64,000 nucleotides of DNA, from NCBI GenBank assembly GCA_002205965.3, contig NADL03000460.1, forward strand, positions 62,001 to 126,000, in the 5' to 3' direction. A model generated the notes under the pieces. That model did no database searches, had not been told where the DNA came from, and saw only the letters and a list, made by a program, of their open reading frames with translations. This document shows positions 50,588 through 63,507 of this stretch, piece by piece. How positions within the stretch are numbered: the first letter of the stretch is position 1; every line of letters begins with the position of its first letter. Both the position numbers and the translations under genes were made by a program. This stretch comes from Kappaphycus alvarezii (lineage: Eukaryota; Rhodophyta; Florideophyceae; Gigartinales; Solieriaceae).

Positions 50588-51409
50588 GATAGCTTTTCGT
50601 GAAAGGAAAAAAATGAATGTGGTCGACAGGCGTTTCTTTTGGTGGGTGCTCAGGGCATGTGGCAGACGCCGAGGATTTGCTTGAAATATTTTGCTATTAT
50701 TTTTTCTCTCGTTTGTGGTAGAGTTCGCTGCCAGCCCGCAGGCTTTTGATGACTCTGTCATCTGTCCGCACCCATCCAGGTTTCGTTCTTGTCCTCCATA
50801 TGACCATATCTCCAAGAAAGAATCAGAGAAACGCCACCATTACCATACTTTATGCGAGTACTACGGACTCGACCTCCACCCCATGGTTGCTGATATCTGT
50901 AGTTGCACTGGACCCGGGTTTGATCAAGCTGTGCAACAAGTCGCCCACTTTCTCGCCAGCAAGCGTGGTACCTCTGTCGCCGCCGAGAAACATTCGCTCC
51001 TCGTTACATTCGTATGCTTGATTCTCCAATACGTTGAAACGTCCGTTAATCGGCGGCGTCTTGACCAGACCACCGATTTGGCCCCTGCTGTGTAGTCCCA
51101 GGACATGCGCTGTATGGCGCTAGCGGTCTCCTGAGTATTGATCATTGAAGATGATGCTTTCGTGGAGCATGGATCCTGGCAGCCTTCGACTTATAACCCC
51201 GTTTGTATCCGTTTCGACACACGTGTGTTGTCAAAAGGGCGAATTTTCTGGAAAATAGCCCTCTTTTTAATGAAAAACAAATTTTCATGTCAACATTACA
51301 GGAATGAAGCAGGATGCCGGCTGGATTGTTAGGGGAGGGAACGGAGGACAACAGTGACGCATTGCGATTGAATTAGTTTGGAAGCCGTATTTTTAATTAT
51401 ATTTTAAAT
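50588..51409. other. Upstream region of RRM copy 3 with an extra segment
   Basis: 50588-50700 and 51175-51409 match the shared upstream region at 16830-17240. Between them about 470 bp have no counterpart; they contain a 134-codon frame (50691-51095, with YYGLDLHPMVADICSCTGPG) that I do not recognise. It is probably an insertion. Confidence 0.45.
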
Positions 51410-52198
51410 TTGATTGTTTTTTTGGCCGCCTTCGACGATGAAGGCGATGGTGTGACTGTAAGACCCTCTCCCCGTTCCTACTCTTCCCGTAGCTCCAAAG
51501 ACCCCTTCTCCTCGCTATCCTCTCGCCCTCCTCCCCGAACCCCTTTTCTAACTCCGAGGGCTCCTTTATTTCACTCAGCGGAACCTGACCGTCGCAGTGT
51601 GGAAGCAGGCTTCGACCAGGCCTCTACGGAGGAGCCACTCAACAGAAAGGTTGGAGGTATTCCAATTGCCCAACGCCAGATCATTTACAGAAAATTGTCC
51701 TTTCCCAAAATCGGTGTTGATGAATCTCCAGCCTTAAGTGATGGTTAAATACCTCCAGAGTCTCCCACCTTGGATGTTCTAGCCGACCAGAACGTTAGTG
51801 CCGCTGGCGTGTCCCCATCTTTTTTGGAAGTAGGAGCCGACAAAGAGACTCTTCCTGAGGAAAGGGACGGAGTTATTTCGCTGCACTGCACGACCATCAC
51901 AGCTCTCCTTGCACACATCGGCAGCAGCCTCTGCATTGACGATTGCTACGAGGTGCCCGCTTCTTTCGTGAACCGGCTCGGAGAAGACTTGGAATTCTTG
52001 AAGCACACCGTGTCCAGAGCCAACAGTCACTTTCTCACAGCTAAGGAAAGAGCAGACCTCGGTTTCCTATCCGCGCAACACGCCGGCGCATTCAGTCTAC
52101 CGAAGATACGCACGGTTCGGCGCACCATTCGTCGCGTCGGCGATTCCACCGCTTTCGTGCCTTCCTCCTTTCACGCGTTTCCAATGGAATTTAAATAA
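51410..52198 (+). pseudogene. Gene B (unrecognised), right copy
   Basis: Two frames give FHSAEPDRRSVEAGFDQAST and GGIPIAQRQIIYRKLSFP (51410-51748), then DVLADQNVSAAGVSPSFLEV through LGEDLEFLKHTVSRANSH to a stop at 52198. A TAA at 51746-51748 is followed by a frame change at a place similar to gene B on the left. No domain recognised. Confidence 0.5.
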
Positions 52199-52239
52199 AG
52201 CGAAGCCACGACCGTAGTCTGCTCTTTCCAATCCAACCG

Positions 52240-53560
52240 CACTGTTCCCGTCATGATGTTAAAGCCCAGCTCCTGGGTGAGGTGGACCACTGCTTTCATT
52301 CTCTAGCTACGTTTATCTCCGTTATTAACTCCTCATCTTCCGCTGATCCACACACCCCTGACATACACGAGTCAGTCTTTTTCTGCATGTAAGACGCTCC
52401 AATCGTCTAGAAAAGAGAGGAGGTACTCCAGGCGTTTCGGATCCCAAGTGAAGGAGGTGGGTTCTGCGTTGTTGAAAAGGGCCTCCACCTCCCGATAACA
52501 TTAAGAAGTATCCCTTCCGTTCTTGACGTTTCCAGGAGTTCTGTTCCCAGCTTTGACCTCAGTCTGAGTTCTTGACCGTGATAAATTCATATTCGTTTCC
52601 TTTTAGAATCAATATTTCGCCCGCTATAATTCCGACGTGAAGTAGACCCCCGGATTAGGGTGACTCTAATTCTGTGGAAGGCGACTTTAATAGCGACGTC
52701 GCCGACCTACTAGAGCCAGATTCGATTGAGGACGGGGATCAGTAAGTGTTGGACTTACGCACAAGTTGTGACATTGCAAGGTCGTACCTTCACATACCAA
52801 TGTTATCCGGGATTTCAGTCGACCTTATTTTTCAATCATAAAACACCCAAAGTTTTCCCCAGTAGATCCTCCTGTGCAGCCTTTTCACATTCTTTTTCAA
52901 GCTCTGCACGCGGAGCTAAGCTCAGATGTTCGTTTGCAAAGAACACGATCAATCCCGTTGCCGACAGGCCGCCAATTATTCCTTGAGGTTCAGCCTTTTC
53001 TACCTTGTCCTTTATCCACCTCGAGGCTTAAGTTTTTTGCTGGTAAAGTTGAAATACACCAATATTTCTACAGCGCTATGTCGTGCTGATGGTATTACTA
53101 TATTGCTGTCATGTGATTCCGGAAATCTATTTGCAGTGCACTTGAGGCGGATAGTTTTTTGTGCGCATCTATCACATCTGCCGGAACCAGAGTGTTTTTT
53201 ACATCTATGAAAAGGAGAGCGTATCCCCTGTCTATTTAAAATTACCCAACACTGAACATCCATGAAAAGTTATCGTAAATAAAACTTTTCTAGCGCCAAC
53301 AGTTCTTGGTGGTTCTCTTGTTTTCTCTCTGGATATTACTATCAACCTTTCTGTAGAACGGGTATTACCTTGCCCTACTTTTCCATTCTTCGGGAAGAAC
53401 CTTGGCATTTATGGATGCACCTTGAATTAATGCGATAGAGGAAACCTATCCATACTGGAACGACAAAACTCCGAATCCCCGCTGATAGCCCTCGAAGCCC
53501 ACGATAGTGAGTCCGCTCTTCTTGATCTTTACGCCGTCCGCATCACGCTATGTAATTATT
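52240..53560 (-). pseudogene. Gene A2 (unrecognised), right copy with an extra segment
   Basis: The minus strand has SGLTIVGFEGYQRGFG (about 53500), then a segment absent from the left copy (53092-53468) with RCKKHSGSGRCDRCAQK, then PSARHSAVEILVYFN. A LINE tail inserted at about 52630-52860 breaks it further. PTSFTWDPKRLEYLLSFLDD is near 52430-52480. The Cys-rich piece suggests the left copy suffered a deletion. Confidence 0.45.
52630..52860 (+). mobile_element. LINE 3' tail inserted in gene A2
   Basis: It ends TTTTTCAATCATAAAACACC then CAAAGTTTTCCCC, the recurrent LINE terminal motif, and includes TTATCCGGGATTTC. The left copy of gene A2 lacks it. The 5' limit is approximate. Confidence 0.5.
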
Positions 53561-53689
53561 GCAACTTCACCGTACCTCTTTAAGCCTTAAACTATGTTTA
53601 TAACTTATTACCTCCCTCATGAGTTATACAATGAATTAAGAGGCCTGCATCGACTCATTTATTGCTTCGGAAATTTCGCTGACGGATAT

Positions 53690-54720
53690 CGTTTTCCGAT
53701 CAAATGCATTAGGTTATGAGTAAATCAGAGAGGATGATATTCTAGTAGCAAATTATCCCATGATTAATTTGCTGGAACGAAAAGAAGTGCTGCTGTGGTA
53801 TGGTTGTGTGAACAAAAGGAGCACAATAATAATGGGGAGTCAAGAGGCAACAAGTAAGTCTGGAAAGAGCAGCTTTGCTACCTACTCTTAGTGAATGCTG
53901 TAAACGAAACGATCCTTAGGGCAGAAATTAGAATTCAACTTCTCAACTATTTTGTGTCTGCACTTGAAGTTGTCTTCGAACTTGCTCCGCCTCTCCAAAA
54001 AAATGCAGATTACTCAATTTATGTGGACTTTTCGGCTATACCTATGATCAAACTTACATACTAAATACCATGACTGCATTCAAGGGAACCTTGTGCACGA
54101 AAAAGCCAAACTTCAGATACTTTCAAGACTAATATCTATATTTACTCCTCAAAATTTCCACCTTCGAGTTCAGAACCAGAAAAGTCCTGCAAGAAACATG
54201 TTCTTTCAAAATAATCCGCACAAATTCCTTGGAACGGCTCACGATCGTAGATGAACTCCTCAGAAATGTCCCGATTTTCCTATCTTTCCTCCTGATTCTC
54301 AAAATCCTCTTCATCCTCAACCGAAAAGTTCGAGATTACGATCAAAATCACAATCTACTTTCCATTCCAGCAGCGACTCCCTCGCTGCTATACAGGAATG
54401 GCTCCCACCTTTCCTCCAAGCGCTCTTCATTATCAGATACCGCCGCACCCACTTCAACCTCCCCTCCCTGAACCAAAAATTTATGGCGAGCTCACTCCTC
54501 AATGCGTTCCCGGTTCATCCTCCTGAGGTATTCATTTTAGCCTATGGGCCCAACAGTCATTAAAGTTAGACCTTGGATGAGGGGTAGGGCTCTGTTTCTT
54601 TTCTTGGTGAAGAGGAACAGGCAGTAGTGGGTTATATTGATGGGAAAGTAAGGGAGTGTGTGAGTGTGCTGATGGATTGATTGAGGGTAGCGGCGATTAC
54701 TCAACTATGTTGATATATTA
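53690..54720 (-). repeat. Diverged LTR with acidic ORF remnant (C, right)
   Basis: Counterpart of 23350-24400. The acidic ORF can be followed (NEERLEERWEPFLYSS, GVAAGMESR), but the ATG is lost (ATA at the equivalent site) and frames shift. The terminal ACCTCTATCA and about 35 bp are missing. Confidence 0.65.
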
Positions 54721-54732
54721 CTTTCAATAGGG

Positions 54733-55018
54733 GTATGTCTTCGATAATTTTCACGGCCATGGTCAATTAAAAAATGCGAGACTATGCCACGGCTTTGAAC
54801 TTGCATGGGGCGAAATTGAAAATATGTTTGATAAAATACATGTTCCGAATTTGGACGACAGGGACTATCCAATTCGAAAAGTTTCCCTTCGAAATAGGGG
54901 GACTAAATATTCAATTGTAAAACAGAAAATTGAACTGGAAACTGAATTTGAGTTCATAAAGAAAGAGGACTTTCAGTATTTTTTTGAAAGGCAGTACAGG
55001 AAGATTGATTTAAAATGA
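54733..55018 (+). CDS. Gene C (unrecognised), open fragment
   Basis: An open frame reads VFDNFHGHGQLKNARLCHGF, FDKIHVPNLDDRDYPIRKVS, and LETEFEFIKKEDFQYFFERQ, ending YRKIDLK at a TGA. No start codon is fixed and the upstream side abuts an LTR, so it may be a truncated 3' exon. The left copy has frame damage. It converges with gene A. No family recognised. Confidence 0.4.
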
Positions 55019-57260
55019 AGAAATGTAAGATGGCTATTGATATGAAGGAACCATACATTTGCATAAGCACATCTTTTCTAACTATAAAATTTTTTCTTGA
55101 TAGCATAGTTGACATTTCTCGATATTTTCGACGTTGATACCCTTCAAAACGGGCTTCATTTCTGCTGACATGGATTGTGTAAGCCTTTGAAACTCTTTCA
55201 CGGAGTTCCAATCAGGCTGGTGCTCACTGACACTCAAAATGGAGCTGTACAATGACTTTTGATGTACCACGATATGCATTTTGAGCCTATCTTTCATTTT
55301 CCAATCCTTGTTTTTATAAGTTAGAAACTTCTTGCATGATTCAAAGCAAGGTCTATGGACATAAATGCATCTCTTCATAATTCCTTCAAAGTACCGGATT
55401 GTTGCTTATCGTTAAGCACACTTTTAAGCGGCTATATTAATCGTTAAGCACAGTTTTAAGCGGCTATCTTCTATAATCTATATCGAATTATAATATATTC
55501 GCTTTGTGCATACAACCTTTTTTGCATCGGCTCCGTGGTCACCTCAACTATTTCCTTTTAATTCTCTGATATATACAGTGAGAGCTCAACACCTAACATT
55601 TCGCCGAATTTATAGGTTTATCCATCGCACCAGTGGACATCAGTGCTCCATTGCTAAGTACTAAGTTAAGCTCAATTAGAATCTCACTGGGGATAAATGT
55701 GGGTTGATTTAATATTTGAAAGATGTGTTCGGTTGCGGCCCGGAATACTCTACAGGATAACCATTAATACCTCTTAAATTACCCTTAATATCATCGATAA
55801 CAAACTGATCTGCTAGATTTTTCCCGAGATTTGGCCTTTGGTGCATCAAACAGTATATATGCATCATATTACATGGTATTTACGCTTATCTAGATTCCTT
55901 GATCCCGTTTTCCGTTTGCTAAATCTGATCTTCTACTAACATTCCAGTCTATCTTTTTACCAATGCGCCAGTCTTTGTACCAATGTGCAAATTGGCTATA
56001 TGCACAACAAATAGTTTACTCCCAGACTCATTTTCTGGTTCTCCCTTTGAATTTAGCTCCAGCACATCTCTCTTCCTAAGCATAACTCTTCCGACTCTGA
56101 CACTATCGGTGGTATCAGGCACAACTTGGGATATGGAGCGGGGTACTTTACATAATTTGAACAAAAAAGAAGTTCTTTGGCCTTTTTTGTCTCTATTTGC
56201 CTGCTTATTTTTATTCTCGTAGTATTAATCATATTTTATCTGAATATCCATCTTATGGGATCAATTTAGTGATATAATTTTTCTCTTCTTGGAGTCATGA
56301 CTAGAATGGTAACAGGTGTCTCTAGTTTCAAATTTGAGCTGATCCGGAATACTCTTCCATTCGTAGTGTCGGGACGGAATTTCGCGTCCCAATGAATCAT
56401 ACCTACGAACTGCCGCCTAGATTCACTATCGGAAGATGATGTATGATTGGCATACCCTGCAATTTTGCCTCCGAAAAGATTGCGAATCGCCACAGCGTTC
56501 TCCTTGCGAAGCCTATGACACTTATTTTTCTCTACTAGCATACCGTTTTCTCTCCACGCACTTTCTGTAGGTGTTCTACTGCAATAATGTTAACTATTTG
56601 ATTATATATATTTCTTTAGTTTTATTTTCGGGTCTCTCATTCAAAATCAAATTTCCTGAGTCTTTGAATTTCTTTAAAATATCCTGAACAATTACAATGT
56701 AGGATGTAAAGATGTTTTCTTTCGGACATGCAGAAATTTCCCTAACGTTTCCTCTGGACTGAACTGTATCAACACTTTTATTGAAAGGTAAAGGGCATAG
56801 TAGATTTTGTATTTGGGGTTTAAATTTGTAGGGAAGCTCTGGAGAGCCATGAGACCTCCACAACTGCCATATTGTCTAACCACGTCTGCTCTCGCAACTG
56901 TCGAATCCTGAAAAAACCAAAGGCGCTACTACACTGATTTGATTGGCTCTAAATTTTGGCAAGTCGATCACCAGCACAAGTACTTGGCCATTTCCTCCGC
57001 CTGCTCCTCTACGCTGGTTCGATTAATATTTCTGTTAAAATGGTCAATTATCGCTTCCAATTTCCTTATGAGCTCCAGATAAAGTTTTTTAGTAAAATAA
57101 ACATCTCATACAGCTCTTGACCAACTTACAGTTGACCCTGCTTTGGACACAATAAATCACTTCTCTGTCAACTTCAAAGTAAGAAACTAGCGGCATTGTC
57201 CACCATCACTCCTTGGACAGGGATCTCAGACTTTTGCTCTACATTATGCTCTAAGCGAGA
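55018..57260 (-). pseudogene. Gene A (unrecognised), right copy
   Basis: Mirrored counterpart of 20890-23080. Conserved pieces include FQDSTVARADVVRQYG (about 56900), LHVRKKTSLHPTL (56700), SSSDSESRRQFVGMIHWD (56430), RVGRVMLRKRDVLELNS (56090), VVHIANLHIGTK (56000) and VVHQKSLYSSILSVSEHQPDW (55240). Frames are broken in different places from the left copy, consistent with independent decay. A duplicated GCACAYTTTTAAGCGGCTAT lies near 55418 and 55449. Confidence 0.5.
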
Positions 57261-60200
57261 AATAAGGAGCGTAAGTCATTGCTATGGCTCAGAAATCGAC
57301 ACATAGTTTGCATTCTACAACATGCGTTAGGTATTAATCATGTATCATTGTTGTCCAACATGCCTGAGACGAGATAAGTTTTCTGCACTCACCGCTATTC
57401 TTCATGCAGTTATCCAGCCCCCAAGCTGAGTTCAGGTGGGTATTATTCTCCGCATTCCAATTATTTCTGTTGGATGGAAAGTTTTCGTTGATCCCTCGAT
57501 CAATTAAGCCACCATTTTCCTTACCTATTCTTTACTAGCTCTCCAAAACTGACTCAAATCTTATAATCTCAAATTCCCAACGGTTCTTGATCCAAAATAG
57601 TATCATAAAGGCATTTAAGACCTCACAACTGTACTATTGCGTAAACAGGATTTCACGCATGTTGATTGGTACGCCTGGAATTCTTTTAATATTTGGTGGG
57701 CCGCTACCTTCTACGAAAAACTGGTAGGAGCACAAAAACTCGGATAAATATCTACCCCGTACTTTTTCCTTACTCTTCATGTTCAATTCTCACAAGCAAC
57801 TAGTGGCAGGATCTTATGCCCTCACTCATCACGGATTTTTGTTCTGTATGGCAGCCTAGTCCTAATAACTTACAGTCGTTAGCCTGACTTCGACCTCTCG
57901 CATGTTCTTTCAGCACCAAGCCATTGAATTAACAGCTACATTAAGTTCTTTCCGTTACAAAAGGCCTATCGTGGCTCAGGACCTCATGTTCTTCTAGAAA
58001 ATTGAGTCCAGAGCAAGTTCTGATGTGGCACTTCAACTGAGCAGTCCAAAGCGACCGGTAGCGTTCGCTTTGTGCGTGCATAATATGCAAAAGAAGTTTT
58101 AATTCTGTACCATTTCCACTATGATCGGAGCTTTTTCTGACTCTGCGCAATATGGGATCGACCATTGGAATTAGCCCCATTTCTGATCCTTACCTGCAGT
58201 GGCAGTACCCACAAGCAGACCCACATAGCTGTCTGATTTTGACTTTGACACACAGAACATTGTTGAAGTTCTCAGTTACCATATCCATTGCAATTCGGCC
58301 TTGCTTCTCGCGAGCCCTCAGTCTCCACAAGTTGTCCTACTCCAACAAATGCAGTTCAGAGGCTGACTTAAAGCAGTCCAATCTCTTGCCAATGCACACA
58401 TAAAGTAGAGGTTACACACATAAAGTAGACATACAGTTGAGAAAGTAACAATATACAGTAAAGATGGATCGATTTGGTACTTTAATGTTTGAAAATTGCG
58501 GTTTATAAAAATTAAATGATATGCGTATATCCAAAATAGTTAATTTGAAATAAATTGATGATAAATTTTCTGAATAGAACTGAAAATAATAAAAAAACTA
58601 ATATTTATTGATCGACGAGGATAGTTCGATGGCCCGTGACTTGCTAAAATTTGCTAAGAGCCTAAGACTACTTGTACAGCAGATCAGAGTAGTGACCTAC
58701 AAGGATGCTTACACCAGTATAATTATAAATGTAGACCAAATTCATGCTCAATAATAATTGTAGAATACTTATCCAGGGAGCATTGATACAAATAACAATT
58801 TTCTGGCAATATAATTCTAGTAATTATAACTGTAGAATTTAAAAACCAACTGACAGACATAAAAATTGCTTCACGTGTAATGAAGCAAAAAGCATGGGCC
58901 AGAGAAAATAGATAAAACTATTTTCGATGATTCACAATAAATAAAAATTGTTGACCTCTGATAAAAAATTGTTCCACAATTTTTAATCATTTTATTCGAT
59001 ATGGAAAACCATGTAAATATTTTTCCAATACTTGCAAAAATATTTTTCCAATTTCACATGTTCGGCTATCCCCCGGTGTATGCTAGACTTCTTATGAGTA
59101 AATGCAGTACACAAACACATTGTACATTGCAGCACCACACAATATGTACTGTACTGTTGTTACTTAGGCCGCAGACGGATGGTGCTTACTGTAATGCTAG
59201 TTTGACTGGTTCTTTGCCGCAGAGGGTTGAATTTGCTACAGAGATAGGGTAATGCGTTAGGCAAGGTGATTCGTAACAAGTCGCCTATGTATTGCCTCCG
59301 CTTTTTCTTTGGTCAGCCTCTATTCTAACGTTTATATAGACTATGCAACTTAATAGAATTGTATGTGCTTGCCGCTCCGCTGTTAGTGCATATTGGTTTG
59401 TTGGTTCCGTGGTCATTGTGCCAATTGCTTGTGAATTCGCCTTTTCACGGTGCTTATGGTCGCTTTGTTTGATTCTATTGTCTTATTTTGTGTTCTGCTT
59501 GTCCTTTTCTTTGTGCATTCGCCTGTAGTCCGAGCCCTGCCATTATCTTTGTGCCGCATACATTTACTATCTCGCCCGTTGTGCTCTGTGCTCAGTACTA
59601 GTTATTATGTGCTTACCTCTCTTGTTTGTTAACTTTCCAGTTTCAGTTCATCGTACAACAGTCCCTCGTTCGAAGCAATTTTGCGTTGAACACATACATA
59701 TTCCTTACAGAGGACTATTTGTTTAGTGGGGCACTGACCTATATACCTTCAGCAAACAATCGAGAGTAGTATGGCGCAAATCGGACACTCTCTGACCTCT
59801 CAAAGCTCGCAGAAGAGTGCGTAAATAATTATCAAGCGGCATTTCTAATGTATCGTGGCATTGTGCCACAGACAGACACGTTTGGACGACCTCTAGCTAA
59901 TTTTGAAGCGTAAATGAAGGCCCTACATCATCATTGGTATCAGAAGAATCAGATTTGTCTGTAGATTATGCTTATAGCTCCTAGCTCCTGTGAAATAATC
60001 TGAGGCAAACCCAATTCTTCAAAAGGCTCCAAAGAGTCCATATCGTCAACATTCAAGAGATTTCTGAAAAAATTTCTTCTCTGGAATCCGACCAACTTAG
60101 TTTAACCACATCCCAAAGCAACTGTATCTGACGCCACCAACGCATCTCCTTCACACCTCCCATCCTTCACAGACTCAAACAACCAACAAGACTTCCTTCC

Positions 60201-60280
60201 TTTTTCAATGTTTGAAGATGTTAATTATTTTCAAAATGACTGTACGTAACTCAAGGATGTTAGCTGGTCAATCTCATAGG
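57261..60280. other. AT-rich stretch, nothing recognised
   Basis: Short frames only (for example 58152-58403, 59343-59632) without recognisable motifs. 59070-59260 carries GTACTGTACTGT-like words similar to the 63061-63360 cluster. Confidence 0.4.
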
Positions 60281-60288
60281 CATTATAT

Positions 60289-61030
60289 TCACCATCCATT
60301 GCATCCAGAACTCTTTTGTTCTGTATTATGCGATATCGACTTTCGAAACTGGCAATAACACCAAGCATCCGTGGGTCGTAAAGGCGGGGTCTTTTTGGCG
60401 GGTAAAAACTTGATTTCAATACTATACAATTGAGGCAAGAAATCTGCAGATCCATGACCTGGAAAGTTTTCAAGCAACGGGAAAATTTTTCTTCCCAGTG
60501 TCTGGGAAATGAATGCGTCCAGATGTTTCAACCAATCGAGGAATACTTCCATTGTCATCCACGCATTCTTATTTTGGTCTTTATAGAAACAAAGGTCCGC
60601 CCCATTCTTCTTCTTGAAACATCGTTGCTTGTGAACTTTTCCTATGAAGAGGAAAGGGAATTTTTTGTTCAAGCTGGGTTCGAGCGTACCAGAAGCGGTA
60701 TTCTCTTTTTGTCTTTTTTGTAACCAGGCATCACTCTTTAGCTGATTGTACGATCCGGGGGGCATGGTAGGGTTCAGGTCAGTCTCATCAGCATCCCAAA
60801 AATCTTCTTTTGCGATACGGATGCATGCTGAACGAAGCTTCGCTGCTTTACCGTGCAGTTTGCGAGACTTCGAATTCCACTTCTTCTGATACCTCCACAG
60901 CCAACCAGCAGAAAACATCAGATCAGCTCGAGAAGGATTTGGAAGCAAACCATTAACTTCTTCCGCCAATCGGCCCCTTTTGCTGTAATACCATCACCAG
61001 TCAAACATCTGCCGGAAATTTTATGGTCGT
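60289..61030 (-). pseudogene. pogo/Tigger-like (CENP-B type) transposase relic
   Basis: The minus strand reads part of a CENP-B-type DNA-binding region (FSAGWLWRYQKKWNSKSRK), then FWDADETDLNPTMPPGS (first catalytic Asp, DETG-like), PFLFIGKVHKQRCF (pattern PLLVIGKSxxPRCF), AWMTMEVFLDWLKHLD, FPLLENFPGHGS (normally LLLDNAPxH; catalytic Asp now Glu) and FLPAKKTPPLRPTDAW (normally LPPNTTSxIQPxDQG). Family identification is strong. The degraded DN and PLDQG motifs argue that it is inactive. It is open for 226 codons. Confidence 0.8.
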
Positions 61031-61379
61031 TGATCCGTTTTAAAAACTGATCCTCTATAGAAGCCTTGCTGGGGTATAATTGATCTATGATAGATCAGTA
61101 GAAAGGCGAGAGAGAACAGAACGGTACGGTGCGAAGGAAAGGTTGAATTGGACGCGAGCCTACTCTGCAACATCGTCGTATAGCAGTTTCTTTTCTTTTT
61201 TTCTTTTTTCAATTTCCACCTGAATGGCGGTACACTGTCTGTTTTTCATATACTTTCTTTGCATTGCAGCAAAAGTTGTAGAGAATGGCCGGGATGTGTT
61301 TGGTGCGACAACACCCTGTGGCTTGATTGCTTAAAATGTAGTTTATATTGAACATTTGAGCCGGGGGATAACTAGAAAA

Positions 61380-62984
61380 TATGTTTCATGGAACGGTCAG
61401 TGACCTCTGCATGCGGGGGTGCAGAATTGCTTTAATTGAACTAAAAAATAACGTTTTTCTACTTTGGTTCCTTGTGACTGTTGCTTATGAAGAGGAAGCG
61501 CCTAATGGCCTCTGCAATGTGTCCAGACAGGATCTTTGCATCGAATACGATTGTTCACGGTGTCTACTAGAAGCTTGTACTTGTCAAGTGCGTCGAGTCT
61601 TAAAAGAAGCGGTATTAAAATATCTACAACGTCCAGAACTACCTTCATTTGACGGTTGTCGCCATATGGGATTCGAAACTTTCCTTTCCAATGCTTGTCT
61701 TCCTATTTGCTCCAAATTTGTAGACTTTTGCTGTGGAATTATGAGAGCTATAGGGATTCCCATGAGGCGGTTGTATGCTTAAGCTTGACTCTTCCCTACT
61801 ACAGATCTCTGAGCTCCAGTTTCCAAACAGGCTCCATTGAACTTTTCAATTCCTTTTGGGGCCGAAGGAGAAGTCATGTCGATTGTAGCTTCAGCTACAT
61901 ATTTTTCATCATTTGTGTCTCCGACATAATTAACAAGTGCATCGAAGAGATCAAAGTCTGCGTTTTCTTCTTTAACTTCAGTCTTAACATGTACATCTGT
62001 TTCTTCTGGTACTTTGACCGATTTCCTCTTTTGATTCATTTACAGAGTCGACCTGTTGACATAATTCAAATAATACAACCTGAGCATTTCGTATTTCTCC
62101 ATTTTTCTTCGACATGTACTCCAGTTTTCAGACGAGCTGCTTGGTAAGGTCAATTTGATGCGGACATGAACTTAGAATATGATCAGGGGAATCACAATTA
62201 AAGCATCCCATGACCGAAAATGATCCAGATGGATCCTTCTTTTTGCCGTAACTACTTGTATCACCGACACTCCGATGTCGGTTTGCGTAGCGACCAGGTC
62301 CTTATAGAGCATACTAGGGACCTTTTCGTCCTCATCTGAAGTAGTACTTGACCTAATTGCAACTTTATCCCTCATGTTTGCCAATTTGGCTTTCCGAGAG
62401 AGATGCAAGGCTGCTTCAAGTTCTCCATAGAGCTGCTGAAATGAGGAACCATGGGTGGCGACGCGACGTAACGGCTCCGTCGCCCATGCATAATCGATGG
62501 TAGCATTACGAAGAAATTCAATCCTGTGTGCCTCACTCCTGTGCGAAACATGCACTTGCGGTGAAAGCTTTGTTATTAGCTTGTACAGTTTTTCAAGTGC
62601 TGCAAGCTCATCAAGACCTTCAGAAGTTTACTTGGATAACCTTAGCTCACCGAGATAGTTTTTCACTCGATTTTGACGAACCACGGAGTTGTATTCATAA
62701 ATAATGAGTTTTATCGCCTCAGTAAACGAATTAGCTTCGTTATCGATCCTATTCAGCTAAAATATCTTAGCATCACAACGTAGAAGGTTATGAAGATATT
62801 GCTTCTTCTGCGAAGCGATGAGACCATAGTCACGAGCAACTTGTTGGTACTCGGCAACATTTTCCATCCATGACTCACCAAGGTCCCTGGAGAACTTTTG
62901 GTCCTTGTCACGGAATCTAGAGCGGATGCAGTACGCTAATTTATCCTGATGCGTATAGGCACGTGGTAGCACGAGATTCTTCAT
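61380..62984 (-). pseudogene. LTR retrotransposon gag-protease relic
   Basis: The minus strand starts KNLVLPRAYTHQDKLAYCIR (62984), has Gag-like helices (ESWMENVAEYQQVARDYGLI; HRIEFLRNATIDYAWA), then a CCHC knuckle CFNCDSPDHILSSC in a shifted frame (about 62205), an acidic linker, ACLETGAQRSVVG (about 61800; catalytic Asp apparently Glu) and LDKYKLLVDTVNN (about 61560). Stops at about 62757 and 62628 and frameshifts show decay. Lineage is uncertain. Confidence 0.65.
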
Positions 62985-63060
62985 CTTCAGGGGCTGATTT
63001 TTCCTGGCTTCTTCGGGTTGTAAGACGACCTTGTAGCATAAATGCTAACTTTTCGCGCTC

Positions 63061-63360
63061 GCACTGTACGCATCACAATGCCGACCGTACAATGCACATG
63101 TCACGCAATGGCAGAACTGTACGGTAAACCGTTGTACCTACCGTACTGTGCACAAATCTACAGTACAGTAGCGACTGTACAGTGCGGGTGCAACGAGGGC
63201 AACACTGTACAGTAATCGCTCTTAATGTACCGCGCGCTGTACACTGTACCGTTTACAGTGTACCAAGACCGTACGCTTACTGTTCACGCACCGTTCACAG
63301 TGCACAGCAGTACCTGGCACGCCTCTTCATCGTACTGTTCGCCCGTTTACAGTAAGTACT
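63061..63360. repeat. Cluster of ACTGTACAGT-like palindromic words
   Basis: Within 300 bp, forms of ACTGTACAGT occur many times: CTACAGTACAGTAGC, CGACTGTACAGTGC, ACACTGTACAGTAATC, CTGTACACTGTACCG, TTTACAGTGTACC and TTTACAGTAAGTACTGTGG. Spacing is irregular. Confidence 0.7.
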
Positions 63361-63507
63361 GTGGAGAAACGACTCATAGAAACCAGTAGTTGTTATATTT
63401 TTTACCATCTTCCAGCTGTTTATTCAAAGTCGGATACCATACCTTTTCCTTTCTATGGTATCCTATAGTGGGCCTGCTCTATTAAATTTAGAAGGCGCAA
63501 AAACTGG

